DNA from: Jaapia argillacea MUCL 33604
Taxonomy: Eukaryota; Basidiomycota; Agaricomycetes; Jaapiales; Jaapiaceae
Length of the DNA stretch: 64,000 nucleotides
Direction: 5' to 3'
Assembly: GCA_000697665.1 (NCBI GenBank)
Contig: KL197732.1
Span: forward strand, 122,316 to 186,315
The position numbers and the translations under genes were made by a program. The notes below the pieces were generated by a model. The model was not told where the DNA came from. It saw only the letters and a list, made by a program, of their open reading frames with translations, and made no database searches. Positions 35,066 through 46,620 of the stretch are shown here, piece by piece (position 1 is the first letter of the stretch; each line of letters begins with the position of its first letter).

Positions 35066-38000
35066 TATTGATATAGATAACTGGGGAACAGAAGAATAGA
35101 GAGTTCATAGAGCAGCCACCAGAGCCATGTGGTGGCTTGCATGTGTTGTGCAAACTGGTGGCTAACCAGAGAAGTGCATTTGAAGTACAATCATCATAGT
35201 AGAAAGTGCCCATTGGCAATAGAATGTAGGCTACAAGTACTGATAGGTATCACATATATTTCTATGAGTTGTACATGCTGATACATGATGAAGAGCTCAC
35301 TAGCCACTGGTGCATTGCCAACCAGATACCATATTTACACAATGCACACAAGCTGCCATGTAGCTGTGGTGGCTACTCCTCAAACTCTTTGTTTTTGCCA
35401 TCCATAATATGGTGTAAGAAATTTACCAATGCACTTGCCAAAATATGGCCAAGTGTAGAAATAAGCCAGAAATCACCATTTCATGAGTGTCCAAAATCAA
35501 GCCAAGGACTCTCAGTGGCTGAAGCACCAGGATGTCCTCCACCATATCTCCAAGGGCATCAATGCAAGCAAGGATGCCTTGGATAAGGTTGTCGCTGCTG
35601 TTGAGAAGCAAATGAAGGTCCTTCAGTGACAGACATCAGCAAAACCACATTTTCCCCAAGCAATCCAAGCAACCTAAAAAAATCCCAAGCTCTTGCCTAG
35701 TGACACTAGCACTCCCAAGCGCCGTGTGATTCTATCAAGTCCCCAGCATGCCCTCACCTTGCTAGCATTGTCTGACAATTCAGCCAACTTGCCAGTGGTT
35801 GCAAACTTTTGGAGGATCTATTTTGTGCTTCAGAGTGGCTCAAGAATGGCTTGACAACCCATGAGCTCCAAGTCACAAGACACCAGAATGAAAGATAAGT
35901 TGTAATAACATTCCAACTATTCTAGAGGTTTCACTGGTGTTCAGAGAATATAAACATCATGATCCTTACATATTACATAGTGACAGAAGAGCATGGGATC
36001 AGGAGACAGGATAGCAAGCACATGTAGAGGAAAAGGGGAACTAAAAAGTGTCTGTAGTAGTATGTAATGTCTACATTCCCTGGATCAAAACTGCTGTGGG
36101 CTATAGGGAAAGCTAGCAGAGACATGTATTGAAGGGTGCAAGACATCACCACAAAGGGAGTTTGTAGCCTCCAGCACCAGTGAGGCAACAATGGAGCAGG
36201 AGGATACACCAGGTGGTCTCCTGTGCAGCATGGATTGAGTCGTTGATGGATGGCCAGGGGCATAACCACAAAGCCATGTCTGGTGCTAGTTGACAAGTGA
36301 GACAGGTCAATAAGTAATAATGATTAGCCACTGGACTCACTTAGTTTGACTACTATGTTGCTAGGCAACTCTGACACCATTGCTCACTAGATGAGACACA
36401 CGGACTCTGTCTTGGCAAAACTTGCACTAATGATCCGCAAAGATTAATGATCTCGGTCCTTCTGGAAAAGAGGAAATGGCCTGTGCTGGGAGAGGTTAGG
36501 GAGTGAATTGTCGCTGTGTAACATTGGGGTTGTGTTCCTGTAGACTGCCACCTCAGTTGTGGGTATACCATGACCATGAACCTGGCTGCAAAATTCTGAC
36601 TTGTAGGCATGTGCATGAGAGACAGCACTCAAAATTCCAGAGCTGAGTTGGAAATGTGGCTGGCAGCTTGAACAGGAGACAATCTGAAACAAAGATTCAG
36701 AGAACTCTTGGCACTGCAGGTATGGGCAAACAGAAATTGGAAGAACGGCGCCAAGAGTGAAGGTATTAAAGCTAGGAATGTCCTGCTATGTTGCTGAGAA
36801 TACAGAAGTTCAACGAGAGCGGAGTTTGAACAACATGTGCTTGTTGCCGTCTTGTCCCTCCTGATGCCCTTTGCCTGTCTATTGTGCTTCTGGTCTTGCA
36901 AACAACTGCTCTCTGTTCAATCCCCTGGGCTTCCTGCATATGGCATCTCCAGGTCTCACCCTTTGCACCCTTCTGCTTTCTGCTTTCCATATTTGCGCTG
37001 TGTTGAACTCGCTAGACTGCCACCTTGTTCATGGTCGCATTGCATGTTCTCCACTTCCTTCAAGTGCTCAAGTGCTTCAACCCCCTGTCCCAAGCAATAC
37101 AAGTCTCAGGTTATGCCTTGGCCACCCAGCAACCGGATTTTGTCATACACCTCAAAGGTGCTTTGACAGCACCCTCCAACATCTCACGCAAGGTCAATTA
37201 CACGTCACTCACCCACTATCATAATGTTGTCTTGAATACTTTTGTGGTGTTGTCTAGGCTACCACCCACCAAATGCAAGCTTCTCCACATCACTCTGACA
37301 ACGATGGATGTAGCTTCCCAGTTATGCCGCCCTAACATGGAGAAGTGATGTGGTATGGTGGGCACCTTCTCCTTGGTTCTTTGAGTCATCCAAAGCTCAA
37401 TACAACCAACCTCCTTTCATCAACTACATTTGTTTCTAAAGTAGACCTCCCCCATCAACTCCCCTTCTCTCAAGAGCCACCCCCCAAGAACCTCACCGCC
37501 GTCAAGTGCATGGTCGCATGGTATGTTTGCCATGACTTTTGTCAAGGCACATGATAGAACTATCATGTCATTGACAACGTGACCAAGCTTGTTGACTCTG
37601 CTGCAGCCACCTGCCCCTCCCCAAAGTTTCTCCCTGGTCTCCTGAAGATCAAGAACACTATCAGTGCTTGTGGTCAAGTCCTTGCTTCCCTCCTAGTGTA
37701 CCATTGCTGTCTTCACAACAATCCATGTATGCACTGAGAGCTCTTTTCCACCTTCTCTCCTTCCATGGCTGCATTTTTGTCTGTTTGTCCTCTTTGAGGG
37801 GGGTCTCGGCAGTTGCAGACTGTTACTACCTTGCTTAATGTATTAGTCCAGTTATTCTAATGAATACACATTGTTTTCTGCTCGGGGCTCGTCAATGAAT
37901 TGGCGAATTTAGATTTTCTGAAACAGGTGAGCTGAGGTTGTTCCATCACAGCCCAATTTGACAGAGCTTGGTGGATGCTGGCAAGGTGACTGGGTCCACT

Positions 38001-38439
38001 TGCAAGATGTGGGGCTTGCTTGACAGTGCTAGGTGAGTACTTGTGAGAAATGCCAGACCTCAGTGGCAACTTGCAAAATGGGGGGTTGCCACTTGTGCTT
38101 GGCTCGCTTGTTGCACTTGCTAGCCCTCTCAAGACCTCTCAAATTGTTATGGGATTACTAATAGACAGAAGTTCTGGAAAGGTAGATTGATTTACTCAAT
38201 ACTCTTCTGCCCCAAGCACAAACCACTGCAAGTCCATTCAAGGTTGCAACAGCACCTGACTCAGATACACCTCTTGCAAACCACAACCTTAATCAACTGC
38301 TGCCATGCAGGGTGGAAGCCACTACCATTCGAAGCATAGGTCTTGTCATCTGACAAGGGCCTCAGATGCTGAGGAAGAGGGTGTGGAACTGAAATATGCA
38401 TGTTGTTGAGGGGTAGGTTGAACTGGATCTATTCTTTAT
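35066..38439. other. no recognisable gene; several weak ORFs
   Basis: ORFs of 60-117 codons on both strands. On the plus strand, 37,437-37,735 reads almost openly through one or two stops, with pieces CMVAWYVCHDFCQG and KLVDSAAATCPSPKFLPG then LASLLVYHC. This looks more protein-like than its surroundings, but I do not recognise it. The minus-strand frames at 35,973-36,901 are likewise unassigned. Confidence 0.35.
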
Positions 38440-38465
38440 GACCTTATATCTTGTAATATACTCTA

Positions 38466-39400
38466 CTACATCTTCCATACAAAGTATTCCCCTAAACTAG
38501 GTGGCTTTGATTGAAAGTACTCTGCTATATCTGACCCATACTGGCATGAATGAGCATTGGTGAGAAGAACAGCAACTTGAAAGTACTTTCTGATAGGTGA
38601 GATGTGCAACTTCATCTGTTGCACATGCTTCAGGAAAGCCCAAAGATTTGAGACCTTACAAAACTCCACTCAACACTCTCCCTATACTTTGACATCACTG
38701 TGTTAAACCTCTGCTCATTCTCCACCAAATCCCACACCTTCTTCAAGCCTGATACAACCACATCTGTCTTCCCATATGCTGGATTGGCATATAGCAAGAG
38801 AGGTTGATTATTATATCCTCGAGCATGCTCAAACCAGACTTCTAGAAGAACAGACCACTGAACAACAACCACATTAGCCCTCCAGCCTTCCATTGGTCCA
38901 GCACACAATGTGATTAAGCCATCAGGAGTCAAGACTGCCTGATACTTGTATGTGTGGCTTTTTGAGTAACTGTTGTAGTTGATACATTGATTGTCCCCAG
39001 GTGGAGAAATCCTGTGAATCTTCACATCCATAAATGAAACAACATCATTGAAAGGGCAGCTTTCAGTGTGGGTAGCATGAGCATATTGTTCAAGATGTAG
39101 CAGAGGAAATTGGCTGTGATGGAACTCTAGGAGATGATGCCATGAATCATGAATAAAATCAGTCATGAAAGCAATGATCTGAGAGAGGGCTCCAGAGCTG
39201 CAAGTAAACCTGCCTTCAAGGTTGAGGAGGCAGCAAGGTGCAAGTCAACTACAGAAGATGATAAAAGCTTTGGCCCCTGAAAGCTGATCTCCCTCCATCT
39301 GGACTGTCTCTGGTACTCCAAAAACCACACACAATTGCATGATGTCAGGAAGCATATCATTTAACTCCTCAAAGCATGGCCTCCTTTTGTGTGGCATTGA
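38466..39400 (-). pseudogene. PIF/Harbinger-type transposase remnant
   Basis: On the minus strand the order of pieces is PCFEELNDMLPDIMQLCVVF, SSGALSQIIAFMTDFIH, CPFNDVVSFMDVKIHRI, YKYQAVLTPDGLITLCAGP, GYNNQPLLLYANPAYGK, RFNTVMSKYRESVEWSFV, and finally FLKHVQQMKLHISP with LLTNAHSCQYGSDIAEYF. These match the fungal DDE_Tnp_4 / PIF-Harbinger family, including the FMD and 'LYGDPAYG' DDE-region motifs; the second D reads N here (YANPAYG), so a catalytic Asp appears lost. There is an in-frame stop at 39,245-39,247 and a frame change near 38,660. A plain DNA transposon, inactive. Terminal repeats were not identified; the partner Myb-like protein of the family was not seen. Confidence 0.85.
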
Positions 39401-40460
39401 CATTGGTTCCTTCTTGGGCAAGGCAGGTAGATCTGGTGGTGCCTTTGCCTGGTGGGCAAGACACTCTCCGGCCTCACAAAATGAGTTGAAAGGGCATCCT
39501 CATTGATGGGATCATCACATAGGAGGGTGCCTTCAGTCACAGCAGCCAGAAGGAGTGCATCCAAGTCGAGAGAGCCTTCCTGACCAAGTTTGTTGGCCTC
39601 TGACATGGTGGAGAATGGCAAATGGTGGCTCAGGCAAATTTCAGCCACTGAGCTGTCCCATAGATCATGGCTTTGCTCTATCAATACTGTGTCTTTTTTT
39701 CTACGTTCTTGATATTCCTGATTGCAACAGCATATAAACTAGACTATATACATAACTCATCTTGTATCTCATTATCTTTCTGGTGACATCCAAAATCTGG
39801 CCTCACACAGTCCATTATTTGGCTTTGTTTGTCCATAATTTGGGTGGCTAAAACTCTCTAATATTAGAATATTGTAAAATGGGAATCGTACCTGCCACTT
39901 GGTGGCCCACTTCCTGACTAGTAATATTGTCATTAAACCCATCTGAGACCTGCTAGTGAGCGCCTGAAACTGAGGCTTGTCCAGGATTTCCTCAGAGCTT
40001 GCAGTTGGACTCCGCCACCCACCATGGCACGTCTGTAGTGTTTTGCTCAACCTAACTCTTTGTCTGTCGCATCGCTCTTTATCTTACCTCTATCGTTCTT
40101 TCCTAGTCTACTACCCTCATTATCATCCGCTCGTTTAATTGGTCTTGAATATCATAATCTTTCATACTTGTCTCCTCACATACTGAATCAAACCCTTCGA
40201 AGTTAATGTGAGTGCCTCTCCTTTGAATTATGCATTTCTCTATAATCCTGATGGCATCTGTGAGAAGTCATCATAGGCATCACCTATGTGTTGTCGGTGG
40301 TCGTTTGTCTTTCCTCCGCCCTCCACTCCCCAATGCTGCCTTCGAGAAGTCTTCATAGGCATCACCTGGATGGTGTTGGCAGTCATTGGGTCAGAGGAAC
40401 CATCTGTTTATTGTTGCTGCCATTTTGGTCTTATGCTAACCCATGTCACACAGGTTGCAT
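39401..40460. other. no recognisable gene
   Basis: Includes the region upstream of the Harbinger frame (minus ORF 39,361-39,684 overlaps its N-terminal part in another frame). A short direct duplication of GAGAAGTC(A/T)TCATAGGCATC occurs at about 40,262 and 40,342. Confidence 0.4.
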
Positions 40461-40844
40461 TACTGTACCATTTTGATCTATCCAGCACGTCACATGTCAC
40501 AAGGCCCAATATTGACGAAATTTGTGATTTGTCACGAGTCACCAGGGCTTCTGCCGAATCCAAAATTCAGCTGTCACAGAGGTCCGATTTACAAAAAATC
40601 TCTCAGACAAGCCATTTTCGAGTTTTTGATGCAATTTTGGCTTCTATTGTTGTAAATACTGTTGTGTCATCTTCCTTAGTTGGTATGGGATGTAAATACA
40701 TATTTAAAATCTGCCAATTTTGCCACCCAGCTGCCGAAATTCTGGACTTCGTCACTTGTCCCAAGGCCAAGTGCCGAACTGTCGAACTGAAATCCGGCGG
40801 TCACACATCACAAGTGGTGTCAGATAGATCAAAATGGTACAGTA
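40461..40844. mobile_element. mariner-type MITE, complete (384 bp)
   Basis: The terminal inverted repeats begin TACTGTACCATTTTGATC; the first 22 bp are identical at both ends (40,461-40,482 and 40,823-40,844) and weaker complementarity continues inward through GTCACATGTCACAAGG-type words. The TA at each edge fits the target preference of Tc1/mariner elements. Non-coding. It lies about 180 bp upstream of the TET/JBP start codon. Confidence 0.85.
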
Positions 40845-41023
40845 TGTCCCTACATTCAAGAAAGGTCTGTAGCATCCCATCGATTGAGTCTTGCAGACAT
40901 TTAACTGGTCTTTACTAGACTCGTTCTGGATGGCTCTTCTCGCCGTTTGTGATTGCTGCACGCCTGCAGTTCACTCTCGCTCCTCTCCTCAAGAGTTCAT
41001 TCACAGCAGCAGCTCTTCGAGAG

Positions 41024-42606
41024 ATGTCTGGAGAAGGCGATACCAAAGGAGCTCTCACAGATGGCACTCCTGAGGACGGCATTGGCAGTGATGCTGTACC
41101 ACTTCTTGCACCTGCAAGCTCGGTTGACTCTTCTCTGCTTAGTTCACTCAGTTCGTCACCATGTTCAAGCCCACTCTCTTCTCCGCCAAGCTCCCCTCCT
41201 CTACCCCCATGGGTTCAACCTTATCTGCTGCTGGATATCCCTCCACTTACCCCCATCCCTGATCCTGCCAACTCTCGCCTTAACCTAACCTCCCAACACA
41301 AGCGTCAAGTCACACAGAATTCTTCTCAAAATCGAAAACAGAAGAGAGAACTCAAAGCAATGTGTAAGGCTGTGTCAGCCATCCTTCCCCCATGGTCAAA
41401 GCTTCATTTGTTGGCTGCGAAGAAGTATGGGAAGCCAGCCATCCTTACAAGCGTAGACTTCCAGCGTGCTCTTCAGCCAGCAAATGGGGGGTATGTGGGG
41501 CTGCAGAGCTCAAAGTTGCATTGGTCTTTGTTTAGTCTGGATGAGCTGCTGGACAGAGGCTTCCAGTATCAGCCATGGGAAGGAAAGTAAGCATTAAACC
41601 TTGTTTCCATGTTGCAGCCTATCTGAGGAATGTAGAACTCCAGGGGTGGTGGTTGATAGTAGCTCTTGGGCTTTTGTAATCCTTGGGCCGCCCCTGTGTG
41701 ATTTGCCTGGTTGTGCAGATAAGGATACTTGGAATGCTGGGGTAACATGAGCAGCAAGTGAAGCAATGGAGCAGGCCTGTTCAACCCTCTCGTTCGACTG
41801 AGAGGAGCTCCACCATCAACAAGGGGACTACACGTGTCTGAACGGTGGCGTGTCTCACAGTGGAGGGCAACTGGTATGTTGCTGTTTCAGATCTGATTTC
41901 TTCAGCTCAGCAGTTTATTACTTAGACTCCTGGTAACCTCATCAATGCTACTAATTGCGCAAAGGCTTTTGACCGCTTGGCGTCAATGAAATGTTTTCAA
42001 AGGGTATCTGGCCATCATAATCGTGAGTGCTTACATTGTGTCTTCCGCCATGCAGTTATTGACACCATTTCAGGTCTTTTATCCCTTTACGCTCCCTGTC
42101 TTTACGACCGATACCAAACCACCATGAAAGCTGTGTTCAACCACCACCCGAACCTCAAGAGACCATTCAAATCAAGTGTTTGGCCTGCAGTGACCTTTAA
42201 CCTGGGTCCTCATTCTGTGACAAAGGAGCACGTTGACACCAGAAACTACACAGCTGGCGCCTGCCCAATCACTGTGCTTGGGAGCTATGATCCAATGAAG
42301 GGCAGTCATATGGTTCTCTGGGATTTGAAACTCATCATTGAATTCCCTCCTGGTTCGACCATCATCCTTCCCTCAAGTACCCTTCGCCACGGGAATACCA
42401 CCATACAACCTCACAAGTGTTGGTACTCTTTCACTCAATACACTTCAGGCACAATCTTCTGTTGGTTCAATTATGGCTTCCGGTCAACTCAACAGCTTCT
42501 GGAAGAGGATCCAGAGCTGTTTGCCAGAATGGAGATGGAGAGGGACACCCGTTGGGCGGAATCGTTGAATCTGTTTTCAACCGTGGATGAATACAAACCA
42601 TTGTAG
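41024..42606 (+). pseudogene. TET/JBP-family 2-oxoglutarate/Fe(II) dioxygenase, KDZ-associated
   Basis: TET/JBP enzymes oxidise 5-methylcytosine (TET) or thymine (JBP); fungal copies are known to travel with KDZ transposons. The N-terminal part has a Ser/Pro stretch, PPWVQPYLLLDIPPLTPIP, a basic patch, then ANGGYVGLQSSKLHW and DELLDRGFQ.QPWEG. The core reads TPGVVVDSSSWAFV, RGDY/QGDYTCLNGGVSHSGGQ and TPGNLINATNCAKAFDRL. The Fe ligands are HVD (42,229-42,237) and the His of LRHGN (42,388-42,390). The C-terminal strand is YSFTQYTSG. Likely introns: 49 nt (41,583 to AATGTAG near 41,631) and 52 nt (GTATGTTG near 41,872 to TTACTTAG), giving clean codon joins; GTGAGTGC...GCAG near 42,023 may be a third. 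In-frame TGA codons at 41,748 and 41,799 and Trp at 42,421, where I expect the 2-oxoglutarate-binding Arg, suggest a dead copy. Confidence 0.85.
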
Positions 42607-42737
42607 TTACGCCCATAGTCATTTAGCACAGTACTCAGAATAGTAACTTATAATGGTCATGTGATATCTCACATGATGGAAATGTCACACATTTTTGAAT
42701 TTTCCCTTCTTCCCCTTTCACCTCACCTCACGCCTGG

Positions 42738-45700
42738 ATGGCCGTGACTGCATTGAGAAAACCAAAGAAGAAGGGGCCTACTCATCACCCTCTCATCACC
42801 CCTGACAATGGGCATGTCATTTCCCAGTCATATGTTCTATCTGATGATTCCTGCTGTCTTCTTGAAGCCACGTTGACTCTGTCAGTCCTGACTGTGCCCA
42901 TACTTCCCCAAGCCCCAGACACCCCCACCGTGCCAGATGATGATGTGATTATGGATGATTCTACCCCTCTTGCTGAGGAAGATGAGAACGTTGAGGTACC
43001 TCCAAGACGAGCAAAATGGTACTCAAACTCGGTACGTTTTCATGGCTGTTTTCTTCAGGTGAAATTTGCTTACCTTCTGCACATGTATCTCTTCATTCAG
43101 GATGAGCCCCTGAAGATGTGGATTCCCCTTTGAGATGAGTATCTTGATGAGATGTTGCACTTGGAGGGTCAAGGGAGGGCGAGGGAGTCAAAGTGCCCCA
43201 AGTGCCAGGGTGAAGCACTTTTCCACTGTCAAGATTGTTTCGGCAGCAATATGCAATGCGCCCAGTGTATTGTGGACTACCATTGTTGCACTCTGTGTTG
43301 TTTCACGACTTTCACACGAAATCTAAGCTGACTGTTTTCAAGAAATGGAATGGCTACTTCTTTCAAAGGGCATCACTTCAAAGCCTCGGTCAGGTCATTC
43401 AGCTTGGGCACCCCCCAGGTCAATGATGTGGTTACACTCACGTCGGCCACAAGGATTTTGTCGTCATTGATACAAATGGCATCCATCAAGTCACTGTTTG
43501 GTTCTGCGGTTGTGGCAGGAAACCAGCCCTCAAACATACTCAACTTCTCAGGGCAGGTTGGTGGCCTGCTACCCCACTTGAACCTCAAACTTGTGCAACA
43601 ATCCAGGTGCTCAGGCACTTCCAGATGCTCAACTTGCAGGGCAAGCTTTCTGCATACAACTTCTACCACATGCTGGAGCTACAAACCAATGGGTCAGGTT
43701 TACTCAAGTTGCCAGTGAGTCCACTGTGGCATCTGTCCCTCGAGATTTATTTCTGACATTTGTTGCAGGATCAGATGCCATTGTTCTTTCTGATGGTGAG
43801 GGAGTTTCAGCATGTTTGAATGGCGAAAAGAGCCAGGAGAGGTCACAATCCAGAGGGCCTTGTGGGTACACCAATGGGTGGTCTTTCAACCCCATGTCGA
43901 GCATGTCCCCACCCAGATATCAATCTTCCTCCTGGTTGGGACACGGTGTCTAAGGAGACTTTGTACGTTCTTATTTCTTACCTGCTGACTCTTGCCGCCA
44001 ACTTATTGTAGGTGGAAGTATCAACTATTCATTCAGAAAGACTGCAATTTCCGTTTGAAAAACCGTCTTCGGTCAAGTGAAGACAAAGATCCAACGCTGA
44101 GCAACAGCCTAGCCTACTATGTTGATAATGTAGGCTACTCAACCCATATCCTGAACCATGTAGACAAGGAAGACGTGAGTGATTTTGTGAGAAGCTCTTG
44201 ATCATGGGCTAACTGTTGGTCTATTGATTCCAGGTTAAGGGATGTGCTGGATTTGCTGTGCTTCTGAACACAACGACCAAATGAATGCAGGGTCTTCGTG
44301 CAACTGGTGTAGTTGGCATGAGTTGTCGTCACAATTGCTGGCAGGCAAATGGGTTTGGTGACTTGCAGCTCAGTGAACGGTAAGCCTTTCTCCTCCGTAT
44401 TCAGTTGTTCATCAACATCTAACCTGCTACCTCTTAGTTATTGCAATGTTGATTATGTTTTCTTCTCAAGTCTGAGAGGCATTCATCCCAACCTCGGCCT
44501 CGTGGATTCCTATGACATTGTCTGTGTTTGGCACATAAACCTCTGGACACGAATGCTTGGCCTTCCAGAGGACATGCAGCTTTCCATCCCCTGCAACAAC
44601 ATCACTTTCCTTGTCAACAAGTTCCACCTTGCTGGGCATGGCAAGAAGTGTCAAGCGCCCTTTTCTTTCAATTTCAAGCATGGTGTCGGACGATCTAATG
44701 GCAAAGAGCCAGAGAGACTATGGGCATGGCTGAATGGTGCAGGTCCCAGTACCAAGGAGATGGGTCCAGGGGCACGTTGTGACACGGTGAACGATTTCTG
44801 TGGATTTATGAATTGGATGAAGATGATCGGCCTTGGTATGTTTTGCCCCATGCTTATTTTCCTTGACACTGACCATCTATCTAGCTAAACTATTTCTTCA
44901 CCTACTACTGGAAGCCATTGGGGAGGCCATCCAGCATGGCACCGCATTCAGAGCCTTCAATGAGAATCTCCAAAGAGAAAGTCCATCAGAGGTCACAGCC
45001 TGGGATGAGATGTTATCAGCTTGGGAGGCTGACAACTCCAAGCTGTGTCCTTACGAGTCGTCGGAAGAATGTATGCCACCCCTTTGTTTGCTCCCTCCCA
45101 ATCTTAACCTTTAACTTCAGCTATGACCCTCAATGAAGTTCAGAAGATGTTGATGGCTGAGAAGGGTAATGGTGGTGACGATGCTGAGCAGGATATGCCT
45201 GTGGACAGGTCCTCAACTCCTTTGGCACTACTCGTGCTGGGTATGGATATTGAGAAGTCTCGGTTCAAGATCAAGAATGTTACCGGTCAGGTCGCGAATA
45301 CCCGTTTTCAAATGATTTTGCGACGAGTTGAAGGGAAAGTGGATTCTGCCGTTCACCAATATGACCATGCTCGTGGATCCTATCTTAGTCTCAAGGGTCA
45401 TGGGTCTTGGGAGAACACTTTGCAGGTACTCAACCCTGGAGATGTTCATGGGCCAAACGAGAAGGATATTCAGGATACAGAGGTTTTGGATGCTGAGAGG
45501 TTGGCAGAGCGGACGGGCATTCAGACAGGTGCTGGGACTGGAGGTTGAGTGAAGGCACATAGGACAGGAGGAGGAACTGTGGAAGTTGGTGAAGGTCGTT
45601 GTAAGCTCTTGTGGTTATGGACACAGGTGGAAGCCAATGAATCATCAAATGATCCAAAGATGTGTGAGGGTAAGTTTTGTTTTCATCTTCTTGTAAACTA

Positions 45701-46115
45701 TCACTCATTTGTTGGATCCTGTAGTCCACTGAATTGAGTGGGTGAAGGCAAAGGCCAGGGCAGCCCGGTGGCACGAAGAGGTCATACTCCTTGATGAGGA
45801 GATGCATTGGTCCATCAGTACTGCAACTGGAAGGCTCACTGGTGGATGGGTCAGAAAGCTCGCCATCAAGATCTCTCACTTGAACTTTATGAAGGGTTAT
45901 GCACTTATGCCTCCGAACAGGCCTTCTTCAAACGCCACCGTGCCCTTGCCTGGGAGATGGTGTGGAAGGCAGCACGAGAATGGGCAAAGGCTGCAACTAC
46001 TACTCTATCTTCATCTGACGTGCTTGATGAGGTGGATCTGGGCCCCAACGCCGATGTGAGTTCGTTGGGTGACGATTTTGATGATGATGACGGCCTGTAC
46101 GCCGTTGATAACTAA
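42738..46115 (+). pseudogene. KDZ transposase with CxC2-type cysteine cluster
   Basis: Start at MAVTALRKPKKKGP. After an intron (GTACGTTT near 43,031 to TTCATTCAG) comes the cysteine cluster CPKCQ...FHCQDCFGS.MQCAQC (43,193-43,265), then KWNGYFFQRASLQSLG...IQLGHPPG, DFVVIDTNGIHQVTVWFCGC and RAGWWPATPLEPQT. Next are CRACPHPDINLPPGWD, NFRLKNRLRSSEDKDP, YVFFSSLRGIHPNLGL, SYDIVCVWHINLW, FHLAGHGKKCQAPFSFNF, GVGRSNGKEPERLWAWLNG and STKEMGPGARCDT. The C-terminal part is helical with acidic tails. This is the KDZ order, with several introns. Breaks include TGA at 43,131 (probably from CGA) and frame changes. The motif I recall as GRTDGE.PER reads GRSNGKEPER, so catalytic acidic residues look lost. 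It lies in line with the TET/JBP gene, 131 bp downstream. Confidence 0.88.
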
Positions 46116-46377
46116 GCTTCTGCATGGTGAGTCCGATCTTTTCAGCCTGCTCATAAATAATAACTAACCAAGTTTTTGTCCTAGAACTTCACATCCATTT
46201 CAATCTCCTATGTCCCAGCTTTCATTCATCACCAATTCTCATATTCAGCCGCTCAATATCCCCATTTCCAGTGCCATATTTCTGGTTTTCGGTGCTGGGT
46301 TTCTGTGTCAAGCTCCCTCTAAAACATATTTTCATCCCTCCCCTTGCCCCCAATATTGCCATTTTGAGGCTAGGAAT

Positions 46378-46620
46378 ATGTTTTTTTTTCCATTCCATAT
46401 GTTTGTTTCTCCATATGTTTTTTTCCGTGACTGGTTTGCAGTATGTTTTTTTGTGGCGGTTGGTTTTGTAGTGTGTTTTTTGTGGCAGTTGGTATTACCC
46501 TGCTTGAGATTGGCTCACTTGAATTGCAATGTGGCCGAATTATAGTGCCAGTGATAATAATCGTACAGTAGCTACTGTAGGAATTGTAATATGGCTGATT
46601 GTAGTTATCACTGACATTTA
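46378..46620 (+). mobile_element. 3' terminal region of the KDZ element
   Basis: Iterated ATATGTTTTTTT/TGTGTTTTTTG words (46,378-46,480), then TTGCAATGTGGCC, the palindrome ACAGTAGCTACTGTA near 46,564, and GTAATATGGCTGATTGTAG. The same set occurs in reverse at 7,536-7,870. This marks the subterminal and terminal region of the transposon. The precise end is probably within 46,600-46,620; no matching 5' terminal repeat was found upstream of the TET/JBP gene. Confidence 0.65.

Noticed and set aside
42023-42055. A firm 33-nt intron in the TET/JBP gene
   Set aside because: The GTGAGT...GCAG signals are good, but the stretch is also open in frame and unusually short for an intron, so it is left undecided.
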